A stretch of DNA of 64,000 nucleotides from Limimaricola soesokkakensis (GTDB lineage Bacteria > Pseudomonadota > Alphaproteobacteria > Rhodobacterales > Rhodobacteraceae), in assembly GCF_900172345.1 (NCBI RefSeq), contig NZ_FWFY01000010.1, positions 62,001 to 126,000 of the forward strand. Direction: 5' to 3'. Below, in pieces: positions 19,238 to 26,846 of this stretch (its first letter is position 1; the number at the start of each line of letters is the position of its first letter). Position numbers and translations under genes: made by a program. The notes under the pieces are model-generated. The model ran no database searches, was not told the origin of the DNA, and saw only the letters and a program-made list of their open reading frames with translations.

Positions 19238-19542
19238 TCACCATCGGATGTCCCTATCTACCTCTCATCGCAAGAGACTGGAGACACCCCGAACGACCAC
19301 AAGACCACGGCGCGCGGCAATAACCGAAAGGACATTCCGCGAGGCAGACAGGAGGTTTCGACCCGTGTTTGTCGCCGCCTGTAACGGTACCGCCGCTTGC
19401 GACAGCTTGCGACAAAGCCGTGTTGGTCATCCGCCGCCCGGGGCGCGATATCCGATCTTGCAAGGCGTGCCGCAGCCCGCGGTCGCCACCAGAACAGTCC
19501 ATTGCCCCACCTCCCCGGGGCTGCATTTTAAAGGAAGACACC
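19238..19542. other. Gene-poor stretch downstream of the operator
   Basis: No reading frame here has a credible start, codon use and homology together. The stretch holds a tandem 10-bp repeat (GCTTGCGACA at 19395-19404 and 19405-19414) and ends with the AAGGAAG ribosome-binding site of the next gene. It could be the long leader of the small exported-protein gene or the remains of a lost regulator gene. Confidence 0.5.
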
Positions 19543-19884
19543 ATGAAAAACCTGACCTTTGCCGCCGCCATCGCCGCTGCCCTGACCGCCGCCCTGCCCG
19601 CCGCCGCCCTGACCGACAACCTCGGCGCCCAGCGTGCCGTCGCCGATGCGGGCCATGTCGAGCTGGACCGCGTGACCAGCGCCACCGGCGGCTATGTCGA
19701 AATCCTCGACGGCTCCAGCATCGAGACCGGCGTGCTGCTGGGCTCCGAGGATGTCCGCGCCGGGCTCGAGACGGACGTGCGCGTGCAGTTGATCCACCGC
19801 CCCTACCGCGACAACGTGATCGCCGTCCTCTACGACGCCGACGGCCAGGTCACCGCGACGCGCGAACTGCGCGTTCAGAACTGA
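19543..19884 (+). CDS. Small secreted protein of unknown function
   Basis: The 113-residue protein begins MKNLTFAAAIAAALTAALPAAALTDN, a clear Sec signal peptide, with cleavage probably after AAA at about residue 22. The mature domain of about 90 residues is predicted beta-rich (HVELDRVTSATGGYVEILDGSS, VRVQLIHRPYRDNVIAVLYD) and resembles the DUF7282-like exported domains I know from Rhodobacteraceae; that similarity is from memory and needs a profile search. AAGGAAG lies 5 nt upstream. A GC-rich hairpin follows the stop. No function can be assigned. Confidence 0.75.
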   Translation: MKNLTFAAAIAAALTAALPAAALTDNLGAQRAVADAGHVELDRVTSATGGYVEILDGSSIETGVLLGSEDVRAGLETDVRVQLIHRPYRDNVIAVLYDADGQVTATRELRVQN

Positions 19885-19893
19885 TCGCGCTTC

Positions 19894-19963
19894 GGGGGCC
19901 ACGAGGCCCCCTGCTCTGCTCCAGTGGAGAACGGGCCCGTCATCTACGCGATGGCGGGCCTTT
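19894..19963 (+). terminator. Tandem terminator hairpins after the small secreted protein
   Basis: The first hairpin is GGGGGCC-ACGA-GGCCCCC (19894-19911). The second (19934-19960) has an 11-bp stem with one wobble pair, beginning GGCCCG and ending CGGGCC, followed by TTT. The second one overlaps the 3' end of the convergent monooxygenase gene. Confidence 0.6.
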
Positions 19964-21116
19964 CCCGTGTCACGTCATGCGCATGCAGCCACGCCATGCG
20001 CGCGGTGAACCGGTCCGGCGCCAGCCGGCCGATCGCGCCGAGCCCAGCATGGGCCAGCCATCGCGCGGGACCCGAGAGATGGTAGTTGCGCGCATTGACC
20101 TCGGCCGCCGCGATGGCGCGCCGCACCCGTGGCCCCCGCGTCTTGGCATAGAGATCCAGCCCCGCGTCGAGATCGGTCTCTGCCTCCAGCGCGCGCGCCA
20201 GCACCCAGCCATCCTCGACCGCCAAGTTGGCGCCCTGCGCGAGGAAAGGCAGCGTCGGATGCGCCGCGTCGCCCAAGAGCACCAACCGGCCGCTGTGCCA
20301 GCGCTCGGGCACCGGGTGCCGGAACAGCCCCCAGAGCCGCACCACCTCGACCCGCTCCAGCAGCGCCCGCAGTTCCGGCGCGGCGTCCGAGAAGACCGCG
20401 CGCAGCCGCGCCGGATCGTCGTCATGGTCCCAGCCCTCGGGCGCCCAGCCCGGCTGTTCGCGTACCGCCACCATGTTGAGCCGCCCGCCGGGCAAGGGAT
20501 AAGTCACCACGTGCCGTCCCGGCAGCATCCAGATCCGCGCCAGCGGGGCAGCGCCGGGCGCGTCGATCACCATGCGCCAAGCCACCTGGCCGGTGAAGAC
20601 GGCCTCGCTGCCGGGAGCGACGAGGGGCCGCAACGCCGAGCGCAGCCCGTCGGCCGCGACGATCAGATCGGCCGCAGCTGGGGCCCCCTGTTCGAAATGA
20701 AGCTGTCCCGCATGCGGCTCGGCCGCCGTCACCCTCCGCCCGGTGGTGATGCGGATACCGGCCTGCCGCGCGGCCTCGGACAAGAGATCGACGAGCGCGG
20801 CGCGATGCAGGAAACGATAGGGATATGCGCCACGATCGAGCGCGAAGCGGGCGATGGCGCGACCGGAACGGCCATCCATGGGCTGCACCGCCTCGGCGCG
20901 GATCGATGCGGCATCGAGCGCTGGGCCAAGGCCCAGTCGCTCGAGCACCGCGGCGCCGTTCGGCGTGATCTGCAATCCGGCGCCGATCTCTCGCAGTGCC
21001 GGTGCGCGTTCGAAGATATGGACTTCGTGCCCCGCACGCGCGAGGCAGAGTGCGGCGGTCAGGCCGCCGATCCCGGCGCCCGCGACGGCGATCCGTCGGG
21101 AGGGGCCGGGACTCAC
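19944..21116 (-). CDS. FAD-dependent monooxygenase (salicylate hydroxylase/UbiH type)
   Basis: The 390-residue flavoprotein has the FAD-binding GAGIGGLTAALCLARAGHEVHIFER motif in its N-terminus (positions 13-37), a central D-G motif (IVAADGLRSALR) and the second FAD motif LVLLGDAAHPTLPFLAQGAN. This is the class A aromatic monooxygenase fold that uses NAD(P)H and O2. REIGAGLQITPNG is typical of the salicylate/3-hydroxybenzoate hydroxylase subgroup. The substrate cannot be read from sequence and no aromatic degradation genes are adjacent. Its start lies 4 bp after the dksA stop, so the two are probably co-transcribed. Confidence 0.85.
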   Translation of the reverse strand: MSPGPSRRIAVAGAGIGGLTAALCLARAGHEVHIFERAPALREIGAGLQITPNGAAVLERLGLGPALDAASIRAEAVQPMDGRSGRAIARFALDRGAYPYRFLHRAALVDLLSEAARQAGIRITTGRRVTAAEPHAGQLHFEQGAPAAADLIVAADGLRSALRPLVAPGSEAVFTGQVAWRMVIDAPGAAPLARIWMLPGRHVVTYPLPGGRLNMVAVREQPGWAPEGWDHDDDPARLRAVFSDAAPELRALLERVEVVRLWGLFRHPVPERWHSGRLVLLGDAAHPTLPFLAQGANLAVEDGWVLARALEAETDLDAGLDLYAKTRGPRVRRAIAAAEVNARNYHLSGPARWLAHAGLGAIGRLAPDRFTARMAWLHAHDVTRERPAIA

Positions 21117-21120
21117 CGGA

Positions 21121-21543
21121 TCAATCGTCGCGGTGCACGCGCTCGCGGCGTTCGTGGCGCTCCTGCGCCTCGAGGCTCATCGTTGCGATCGGACGGGCGT
21201 CGAGGCGGCGCAGCGAGATCGGCTCCCCAGTGATCTCGCAGTAACCATACTCGCCCTCGTCGATCCGCCGCAGCGCAGCGTCGATCTTCGAGACCAGCTT
21301 GCGTTGACGATCCCGGGTGCGCAGCTCCAGAGCCCGGTCGGTCTCTTCGCTGGCGCGGTCGGCGATGTCGGGAATGTTACGCGTCGCGTCCTTCATCCCC
21401 TCGATGGTGTCGCGGCTGTCCGACAGGAGTTCTGCCTTCCATGCCAAGAGTTTGCGACGGAAATATTCGAGCTGCCGCTCGTTCATGAACGGCTCGTCCT
21501 CGGCGGGCCGGTAGGTGTCGGAAAGAAAGGACTCGGCTTTCAT
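21121..21543 (-). CDS. dksA: DksA/TraR-family transcription factor with degenerate zinc finger
   Basis: The 140-residue protein has a coiled-coil with the D59-x-x-D62-x-A64 tip (DIADRAS), which in E. coli DksA enters the RNA polymerase secondary channel. Of the four zinc cysteines only C102 remains (YCEITGEPI); the other three positions are not Cys. Rhodobacter sphaeroides also has a cysteine-poor DksA that works in rRNA and photosynthesis control, so loss of zinc binding need not mean loss of function. The start at 21543 has an AGC-GGGAG-type site upstream. The monooxygenase gene follows directly. Confidence 0.9.
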   Translation of the reverse strand: MKAESFLSDTYRPAEDEPFMNERQLEYFRRKLLAWKAELLSDSRDTIEGMKDATRNIPDIADRASEETDRALELRTRDRQRKLVSKIDAALRRIDEGEYGYCEITGEPISLRRLDARPIATMSLEAQERHERRERVHRDD

Positions 21544-21904
21544 GTCTGCTCCCGTTGAAGGGCCAGCGCCGGGTCCCCAATCACCCCGCTACCGGCGTAC
21601 CCTTTATGCCGCCCTCCTACTCCCTGCGTCACCTCCTGTCACCCCTGTTTCTGCACCGCCGTGTCGCGGCGGCAACGGCGACTGGGGCTTTAAAATCAGG
21701 CGTTTCACAAATTCGTCATGCCGAAACACCCTGCCCGTGTTACTTGTTTGCAACATAACGTGTCTCATCCGGGGGATGAAAGTGACGATGCGGCAGCTCG
21801 CCGCGACGCTGCGACGCGGCGCGGGTGCTGGACAGGCGCCGCATGCGCAGGCTAGGGACGGCGTCGCGGTCAGGTTCGGCCGCGTCCCGCGCGGAGAGCT
21901 TGCG
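21544..21904. other. Intergenic region between dksA and the 56-aa membrane protein gene
   Basis: This 361-bp divergent region is less GC-rich near 21690-21780 than its surroundings and must contain the dksA promoter. A short imperfect inverted repeat (GGCGTTTC near 21699, GAAACACC near 21723) is visible. I could not assign -35/-10 pairs with confidence. An upstream in-frame ATG at 21778 would extend the next gene by 42 residues, but those residues lack family character. Confidence 0.5.
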
Positions 21905-22075
21905 ATGATCCTTCCCCTGACCGGCCTCCTGATCGGCGCCATCCTAGGTGCGTGGCGCGCGCGCCGTCATGGCGGCGGCGCCGCCGACATGGCGCAATGG
22001 GGAGCCGCGCATGGTGTCGCGCTCGGCGTCGTGGGGTTGTTCCTGCTGCTGCTCGTGAGCCGGCTCGCCGGCTGA
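21905..22075 (+). CDS. 56-residue two-helix membrane microprotein
   Basis: The protein starts MILPLTGLLIGAILGAWRA, a first transmembrane helix, then has a basic loop (RRHGGGAAD) and a second helix (VALGVVGLFLLLLVSRL). Very similar small proteins of unknown function are common in Rhodobacteraceae as far as I recall. GGAGA lies 8 nt upstream of the ATG at 21905, which decides this start over the longer reading from 21778. Both termini are predicted on the same side of the membrane. No function is known. Confidence 0.75.
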   Translation: MILPLTGLLIGAILGAWRARRHGGGAADMAQWGAAHGVALGVVGLFLLLLVSRLAG

Positions 22076-22098
22076 GTTACACGGGATCGTGCCGGGGA

Positions 22099-22257
22099 TC
22101 AGCCGGCCCGCTCCTCGCGACGCTTGTCCTGCTCTTGGCCGCGCGCCTGCAACTGCCGAAGCAGTTGGTTCAGGCGATCGGGGACGTCCTGCTCGAGCGG
22201 GAAGGCCCGCTGCAACGCCGCGTCGCGTATCTTGTGGTCGAATTGCTCGAAATTCAT
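22099..22257 (-). CDS. 52-residue charged microprotein with NepR-like motif
   Basis: The minus-strand frame from an ATG at 22257 encodes 52 residues beginning MNFEQFDHKIRDAALQRAFP and containing LEQDVPDRLNQLLRQLQ. A GAGG ribosome-binding site lies 6 nt upstream, which supports translation. The helix-P-D-R-L-x-x-L-L helix pattern recalls NepR anti-sigma factors of the alphaproteobacterial general stress response (typical PxPDRLxxLLxxL), but the match is short and no rpoE/ecfG or phyR gene is nearby. It is convergent with the 56-aa gene and divergent from the M48 protease gene. Confidence 0.6.
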   Translation of the reverse strand: MNFEQFDHKIRDAALQRAFPLEQDVPDRLNQLLRQLQARGQEQDKRREERAG

Positions 22258-22427
22258 GGTTGCCTCGTTCAGTTGGACAACCCCCCTGACATGGTGACAA
22301 TAGCATTAGACCGGATTTGGTTCCCCAAGGGTTAATCACACTTGACGCAATCTGTGGCGTATCGGCCGCATGTGATCCGCAAGAGACGGTGCTTGCGGCG
22401 CCTCGTTCCCACCACCATATTCGCCAG

Positions 22428-23111
22428 ATGCTGAAGTTTTCGCCGCTCATATTGGCCCTGCTCTACGGGTTCGCCGTCTACCAGGTTTCGGTCTGGCGCA
22501 CCCGTCGTGCGCTTGACAGCCAATCGACCGAGCTGGCCGAACCGCGGCTGCGCGCGGCTTGCGAGAAGCTTGCCCGCGCGCTCGAGCTGCCCCGGATCAA
22601 GGTGCATGTCTACGAGATCGCGCCGGTCAACGGGCTGGCCGCGCCAGACGGACGGATTTTCCTGACCCGTGGCTTCCTTCAGAAATTCACTGCGGGTGAG
22701 GTCACCGCCGAGGAGATCGCCTCGGTCATCGCGCATGAGCTGGGCCACGTGGCGCTGGGTCACTCGCGTCGCCGCATGGTCGATTTCTCGGCGCAGAACG
22801 CGCTGCGCACCGCACTGGCGGCGCTCCTGTCGCGCATCATTCCCGGCATCGGCGGCCTGATCGCCAGCGGTCTGGCGCGGCTCGTGGCGGCGCGGATCAG
22901 CCGGGTCGACGAATACGAAGCCGACGCCTATGCCTCGGCGCTGATGATCAAGGCGGGCTTTGGCACCGGGCCGCAGAAATCGTTGCTGTCCAAGCTCGAC
23001 AGGCTGGCGGGCGTCGGCGGCGCCACCCCGGCCTGGCTGATGAGCCACCCCAAGACCGAGGCGCGGCTGAAGGCGATCGAGGCCAACGAGGCGAAGTGGC
23101 TCGGCGCCTAG
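22428..23111 (+). CDS. M48-family metalloprotease
   Basis: The 227-residue protein has an N-terminal hydrophobic segment (residues 5-22, probable anchor) and an M48 peptidase domain with the zinc motif H103-E-L-G-H107 and the third ligand Glu in DEYEADAYA. The conserved NGLAAPDGRIFLTRGFL precedes the zinc site, and MSHPKTEARLKAI is the usual M48 C-terminal motif. It is likely an HtpX/BepA-like membrane-associated protease in envelope quality control. The start at 22428 is chosen because upstream residues lack family character. Its TAG stop overlaps the convergent PIN-gene stop in the shared CTAG. Confidence 0.9.
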   Translation: MLKFSPLILALLYGFAVYQVSVWRTRRALDSQSTELAEPRLRAACEKLARALELPRIKVHVYEIAPVNGLAAPDGRIFLTRGFLQKFTAGEVTAEEIASVIAHELGHVALGHSRRRMVDFSAQNALRTALAALLSRIIPGIGGLIASGLARLVAARISRVDEYEADAYASALMIKAGFGTGPQKSLLSKLDRLAGVGGATPAWLMSHPKTEARLKAIEANEAKWLGA

Positions 23112-23656
23112 CCCGCCGCCTCGACAGATTTGCCGAACCGGTTCAGCCGCGCCTTCTTCAAAAGCCGGCGCGGCGTCCATTCCTCGCCCGAGAGGCGGCT
23201 CGCCTCGGCCACGACGCCGGCCACCACCTGGCCGACCGGGCCCGGGTTCGCCTCGAACAACCCCAGCAGGAAATTGTCCGGATCGGCGCGCGACAGCCCC
23301 TCCTCGGCGAGGATGTCGCGCGGGAAATCCTTGGCGTTCATGGTCAAGATCACGTCGCAATGCCCCGCCACCGCGCTGGCCAGCACGTGGATGTCGTCCG
23401 GGTCGGGCAGCCAGAGCCGGCGCTCCAGATCCGGGGCCACGGCGACCTCGGCGCGCGGGAAGCGCGCGCCCAGCACCGCGATCTCGCCGCGTGCGATCGC
23501 CTCGCCCCCCGGCCCCAGCCGCGCCGCCGCCCGCGCCCATTCCTCCGAGATCCGCGCGCTCCAACGCGGCTCGTATAGCCCCCGCCCGGCGCAGCCGAGC
23601 AGCAGCTCGCGCATCACCGTGGGATAGAGGACGCAGGCGTCGAGCAGGACCCTCAC
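23108..23656 (-). CDS. PIN-domain protein (RSP_2648-type)
   Basis: The 182-residue protein starts with GTG and reads (M)RVLLDACVLYPTVMREL, the PIN-domain N-terminus with D6. Further acidic residues sit in LPDPDDIHVLASAVA and CDVILTMNAKDFP, so a Mg-dependent ribonuclease active site is plausible. The GTG overlaps the stop of the upstream RNA methyltransferase gene as GTGA. No antitoxin-like gene is adjacent, which argues against a VapBC toxin. I recall this methyltransferase-PIN pair as a conserved Rhodobacterales unit (RSP_2647/RSP_2648 in R. sphaeroides). An RNA-processing role is inferred. Confidence 0.8.
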   Translation of the reverse strand: MRVLLDACVLYPTVMRELLLGCAGRGLYEPRWSARISEEWARAAARLGPGGEAIARGEIAVLGARFPRAEVAVAPDLERRLWLPDPDDIHVLASAVAGHCDVILTMNAKDFPRDILAEEGLSRADPDNFLLGLFEANPGPVGQVVAGVVAEASRLSGEEWTPRRLLKKARLNRFGKSVEAAG

Positions 23657-24861
23657 AGCCGGAACACGAGCGCCTTGAGATAGCCGCCCTCGGCCAGCTG
23701 CGGCAGCACCGGGTGGTCGGCCCCGGCGAAACCGGTGTAGCAGATCGCGCCCTTGCGCCCGGCCTTGCCGATGCCGCGCGCCGAGGCGGCGCGGAACTTC
23801 GACAAGTCGGCCGCGTGGGAACACGAGCATAGCACGAGGTAGCCGCCCTCCTCGACCAGCGGCGCCGCGAGCCGTGCGATCCGCTCATAAGCCCGAAGCC
23901 CCGGCTCCAGCGCGGATTTCGACGGCGCGAAGGCGGGTGGGTCGCAGACCACCACCTCGAAACGGCGGCCTTCCTTGTCGAGCGCGGCCAGCGTGTCGAA
24001 GGCGTCGCCCTGCCGGGTCTCGAACCGGTCGGCAAGTCCAGAGGCCTCCGCCCCCTTGCGCGCCAACTCCAGCGCCGGGGCCGAGCCGTCCACGGCCAGC
24101 GCCGAGGCCGCGCCCTGCGCCAGCGCCGCGAGCCCGAAGCCGCCGACATGGGAGAAGACGTCGAGCACGCGCGCATCCTTGGACAGGCCGGCGGTAAAGG
24201 CGTGGTTCGGACGCTGGTCGTAGAACAGCCCGGTCTTCTGGCCACCCATCAGATCGGCCATGTAGGTGGCGCCGTTCATCGGCACCTCGACCGGCCCCTC
24301 GGGCGCCTCGCCGCGCAGCATCCGAAGCTCCTCGCCCAGACCCTCGAGCCCGCGCGCCCGGCCCGAACCGTTGAGCACGACGCGGCGGATGCCGGTCGCG
24401 GCCAGAAGCGCGTCGGCGATAGTCTCGGCCCCGGCATCGGCCCAGGCGGCGTTGGGTTGCAGCACCGCGATGTCGCCGAAGCGGTCGATCACCACGCCCG
24501 GCAGCCCGTCGGCCTCGGCATGGACCAGCCGGTAGAAGGGCTGATCGAACAGCGCCTCGCGGTGGCGCAGCGCGCGCACCAGCTTCGCGGCGATCCAGTC
24601 GCCGTCGATCACCGCCTCCGGGTCGCGGTCGAGCACGCGGGCCGCGATCTTGGAGCCGAGATTGACCGTGACCACGGCCATCGGCCGGCGCTCGGCATCC
24701 TCGAGGATCGCCAGCGCGCCGGGGGCGAGCGCCTTGGTGCGGCGGTCGAGAACCATCTCGTTGGCGAAGACCCAGGGAAAGCCGTGGCGGATCGCGCGGG
24801 CATCGGCCTTGGGCATCAGCCGGACGGTGGGATAGGGCGGGAGGTGCGGAAAGGGTGTCAT
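23653..24861 (-). CDS. Class I SAM-dependent RNA methyltransferase (RlmI/RSP_2647 type)
   Basis: The 402-residue protein has an N-terminal PUA-like domain (VRLMPKADARAIRHGFPWVFANEM, residues 12-70), a central domain and a Rossmann methyltransferase core (VLDVFSHVGGFGLAALA, then the catalytic-type motif VVCDPPAFAPSK). This architecture matches RlmI, which methylates 23S rRNA C1962. VLCSCSHAADLSKF near residue 348 supplies the C-terminal motif. The start at 24861 follows the conserved spacing to the PUA domain. It is the first gene of a two-gene unit with the PIN protein and is divergent from edd. Confidence 0.88.
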   Translation of the reverse strand: MTPFPHLPPYPTVRLMPKADARAIRHGFPWVFANEMVLDRRTKALAPGALAILEDAERRPMAVVTVNLGSKIAARVLDRDPEAVIDGDWIAAKLVRALRHREALFDQPFYRLVHAEADGLPGVVIDRFGDIAVLQPNAAWADAGAETIADALLAATGIRRVVLNGSGRARGLEGLGEELRMLRGEAPEGPVEVPMNGATYMADLMGGQKTGLFYDQRPNHAFTAGLSKDARVLDVFSHVGGFGLAALAQGAASALAVDGSAPALELARKGAEASGLADRFETRQGDAFDTLAALDKEGRRFEVVVCDPPAFAPSKSALEPGLRAYERIARLAAPLVEEGGYLVLCSCSHAADLSKFRAASARGIGKAGRKGAICYTGFAGADHPVLPQLAEGGYLKALVFRL

Positions 24862-24981
24862 GCGCTCTCCTACCCCGAGCGCCCGTCCACGAAAAGCCGC
24901 ACCGCACGAAACCGGGCCACCCATGCGCGGGTTTTTCCTCTAGGCGCCACCGGTCCTGCCGGACCAGACCAGCGGGACAGG

Positions 24982-25010
24982 TTGTTAGCGCTAACGATCC
25001 GTGCTAACTG
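24982..25010 (+). promoter_or_regulatory. edd promoter with LacI-type operator GTTAGCGCTAAC
   Basis: TTGTTA (24982-24987) and TAACTG (25005-25010) are spaced by 17 bp. The perfect 12-bp palindrome GTTAGCGCTAAC (24984-24995) overlaps the -35 and spacer, as expected for a repressor site. A half-site GTGCTAAC (25001-25008) covers the -10. The same GCGCTAAC word occurs twice upstream of the fba gene near 47.9 kb. CceR, a LacI-family regulator of Rhodobacter central carbon metabolism, is the likely binder. Confidence 0.65.
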
Positions 25011-25043
25011 CGCGGCAACCCGATTACCGACAGGAGCTGCCAG

Positions 25044-26846
25044 ATGGCCCTCAACCGCACGCTCGAAGCCGTCACCGACCGCATCCGTGCCCGCAGCGAA
25101 GGCCCGCGCCGGACCTATCTCGACACCATGGCCGCCGCCGCCGCCGAGGGCCCGCGCCGCGCCCACTTGACCTGCGGCAACCAGGCCCATGCCTATGCCG
25201 CCACCGGCCCCGACAAGGATGCGCTGGCAGAGGGACGGGTGCCGAATATCGGCATCATCACCGCCTATAACGACATGCTCTCGGCGCATCAGCCGTTCGA
25301 GACCTACCCGGCGCTGATCCGCGAGGCGGCGCGCAAGGCCGGTGCCACGGCGCAGGTCGCGGGCGGCGTACCGGCGATGTGCGACGGCGTGACCCAGGGC
25401 CAGACCGGGATGGAGCTGTCGCTGTTCTCGCGCGACGTGATCGCGCTCGCCGCCGCGGTGGGCATGTCGCACAACGTGTTCGACAGCTCGGTCTATCTGG
25501 GCGTCTGCGACAAGATCGTGCCGGGCCTCGTCATGGCCGCCGCCACATTCGGCTACATCCCGGCGGTGTTCCTGCCCGCGGGCCCGATGACCTCCGGCCT
25601 GCCCAACGACGAAAAGGCCCGGGTGCGCCAGCAATTCGCCTCCGGCGAGGTCGGCCGCGACGCGCTGATGGCGGCCGAGATGGCCTCCTATCACGGGCCG
25701 GGCACCTGCACCTTCTACGGCACCGCCAACTCGAACCAGATGCTGATGGAGTTCATGGGGCTCCACCTGCCCGGCGCCAGCTTCGTCAACCCGAACACGC
25801 CGCTGCGTGACGCGCTGACCGTCGCCGGCACCGAGCGGGCGGCGCAGATCACCGCCCTGAGCAACGAGTTCACCCCGGTTTCGGACGTCCTCGACGAACG
25901 CGCCTTCGTGAACGGCATCGTCGGGCTGATGGCGACGGGCGGCTCGACCAACCTCGTGCTGCACCTGCCCGCCATGGCCAAGGCGGCGGGCGTGATCCTC
26001 GATCTCGAGGATTTCGCCGAGCTCTCGGCGATCACCCCGCTGATGGCCAAGGTCTACCCCAACGGCCTCGCCGACGTGAACCATTTCCACGCGGCCGGCG
26101 GCCTCGGCTACATGATCGGCGAGCTGTTGAACGCAGGCCTGCTGCACCCCGACACGCGCACCGTCGCGGGCGAAGGGCTCGAGCTCTACACCCAGGAGCC
26201 GAAGCTGCAGGAGGGCCGCGTCGCCTATGCGCCCGGCACCCGCGAGACGCTCAACGACAAGATCCTGCGCCCGGCCACCAACCCGTTCCAGAAGACTGGC
26301 GGGTTGCGCCAGCTCACCGGCAATATCGGCCGCGCCGTGATCAAGACCTCGGCCGTGTCGCCGGAGCGCCACGTGATCGAGGCCAAGGCGCGGGTCTTCC
26401 ACGACCAAGAATCGGTGAAGACCGCGTTCCGCAACGACGAGTTCAAGGAGGACACGATCGTCGTGGTCCGCTACCAGGGCCCGAAGTCCAACGGCATGCC
26501 CGAGTTGCACAACCTGACCCCCACCCTCGCGGTGCTTCAGGATCGCGGCCTCAAGGTGGCGCTGGTCACCGATGGCCGGATGTCGGGTGCCTCCGGCAAG
26601 GTGCCGGCGGCAATCCACGTCACGCCCGAGGCCGCCGATGGCGGTGCGATCGCGCTGATCCGCGACGGCGACATGGTCAGGCTCGACGCGCCGGCGGGCA
26701 CGCTCGAAGTGCTCGAAAGCCTTGATGGCCGCGAGCCCGCCCCGGCCGATCTGGCCGGCAATGGCAACGGCGTCGGCCGCGAGCTGTTCGAGACCTTCCG
26801 CAAGAACGTGGGCGGCGCGGCCTATGGCGCCGCGGTGGTGGTCTGA
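25044..26846 (+). CDS. edd: 6-phosphogluconate dehydratase (Entner-Doudoroff)
   Basis: The 600-residue IlvD/Edd-family Fe-S enzyme dehydrates 6-phosphogluconate to KDPG. Cysteines for the 4Fe-4S cluster lie in [17 protein letters not shown] (about residue 113) and in [14 protein letters not shown]; a third lies in [31 protein letters not shown] and [19 protein letters not shown] are other hallmarks; the latter separates Edd from IlvD by overall length. The start follows CAGGAG. It is not in an operon with eda, which lies about 0.7 kb downstream beyond a convergent lipoprotein gene. Confidence 0.95.
   Translation: MALNRTLEAVTDRIRARSEGPRRTYLDTMAAAAAEGPRRAHLTCGNQAHAYAATGPDKDALAEGRVPNIGIITAYNDMLSAHQPFETYPALIREAARKAGATAQVAGGVPAMCDGVTQGQTGMELSLFSRDVIALAAAVGMSHNVFDSSVYLGVCDKIVPGLVMAAATFGYIPAVFLPAGPMTSGLPNDEKARVRQQFASGEVGRDALMAAEMASYHGPGTCTFYGTANSNQMLMEFMGLHLPGASFVNPNTPLRDALTVAGTERAAQITALSNEFTPVSDVLDERAFVNGIVGLMATGGSTNLVLHLPAMAKAAGVILDLEDFAELSAITPLMAKVYPNGLADVNHFHAAGGLGYMIGELLNAGLLHPDTRTVAGEGLELYTQEPKLQEGRVAYAPGTRETLNDKILRPATNPFQKTGGLRQLTGNIGRAVIKTSAVSPERHVIEAKARVFHDQESVKTAFRNDEFKEDTIVVVRYQGPKSNGMPELHNLTPTLAVLQDRGLKVALVTDGRMSGASGKVPAAIHVTPEAADGGAIALIRDGDMVRLDAPAGTLEVLESLDGREPAPADLAGNGNGVGRELFETFRKNVGGAAYGAAVVV

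Noticed and set aside
19182-19542. Long plus-strand frame beginning near 19182
   Set aside because: It runs through the leader of the small exported gene and on opposite the monooxygenase; it has no ribosome-binding site, no domain and an arginine-rich shadow composition.
22297-22324. GGAAC word upstream of the 52-aa gene considered as an EcfG (general stress sigma) promoter
   Set aside because: The -10 element expected 16-17 bp downstream (GTT core) is absent; only CTATT or TATTG is found.
23108-23656. PIN protein considered as a VapC toxin
   Set aside because: No VapB-like antitoxin gene precedes it; it is translationally fused to an RNA methyltransferase gene instead, and it is longer than the usual VapC.
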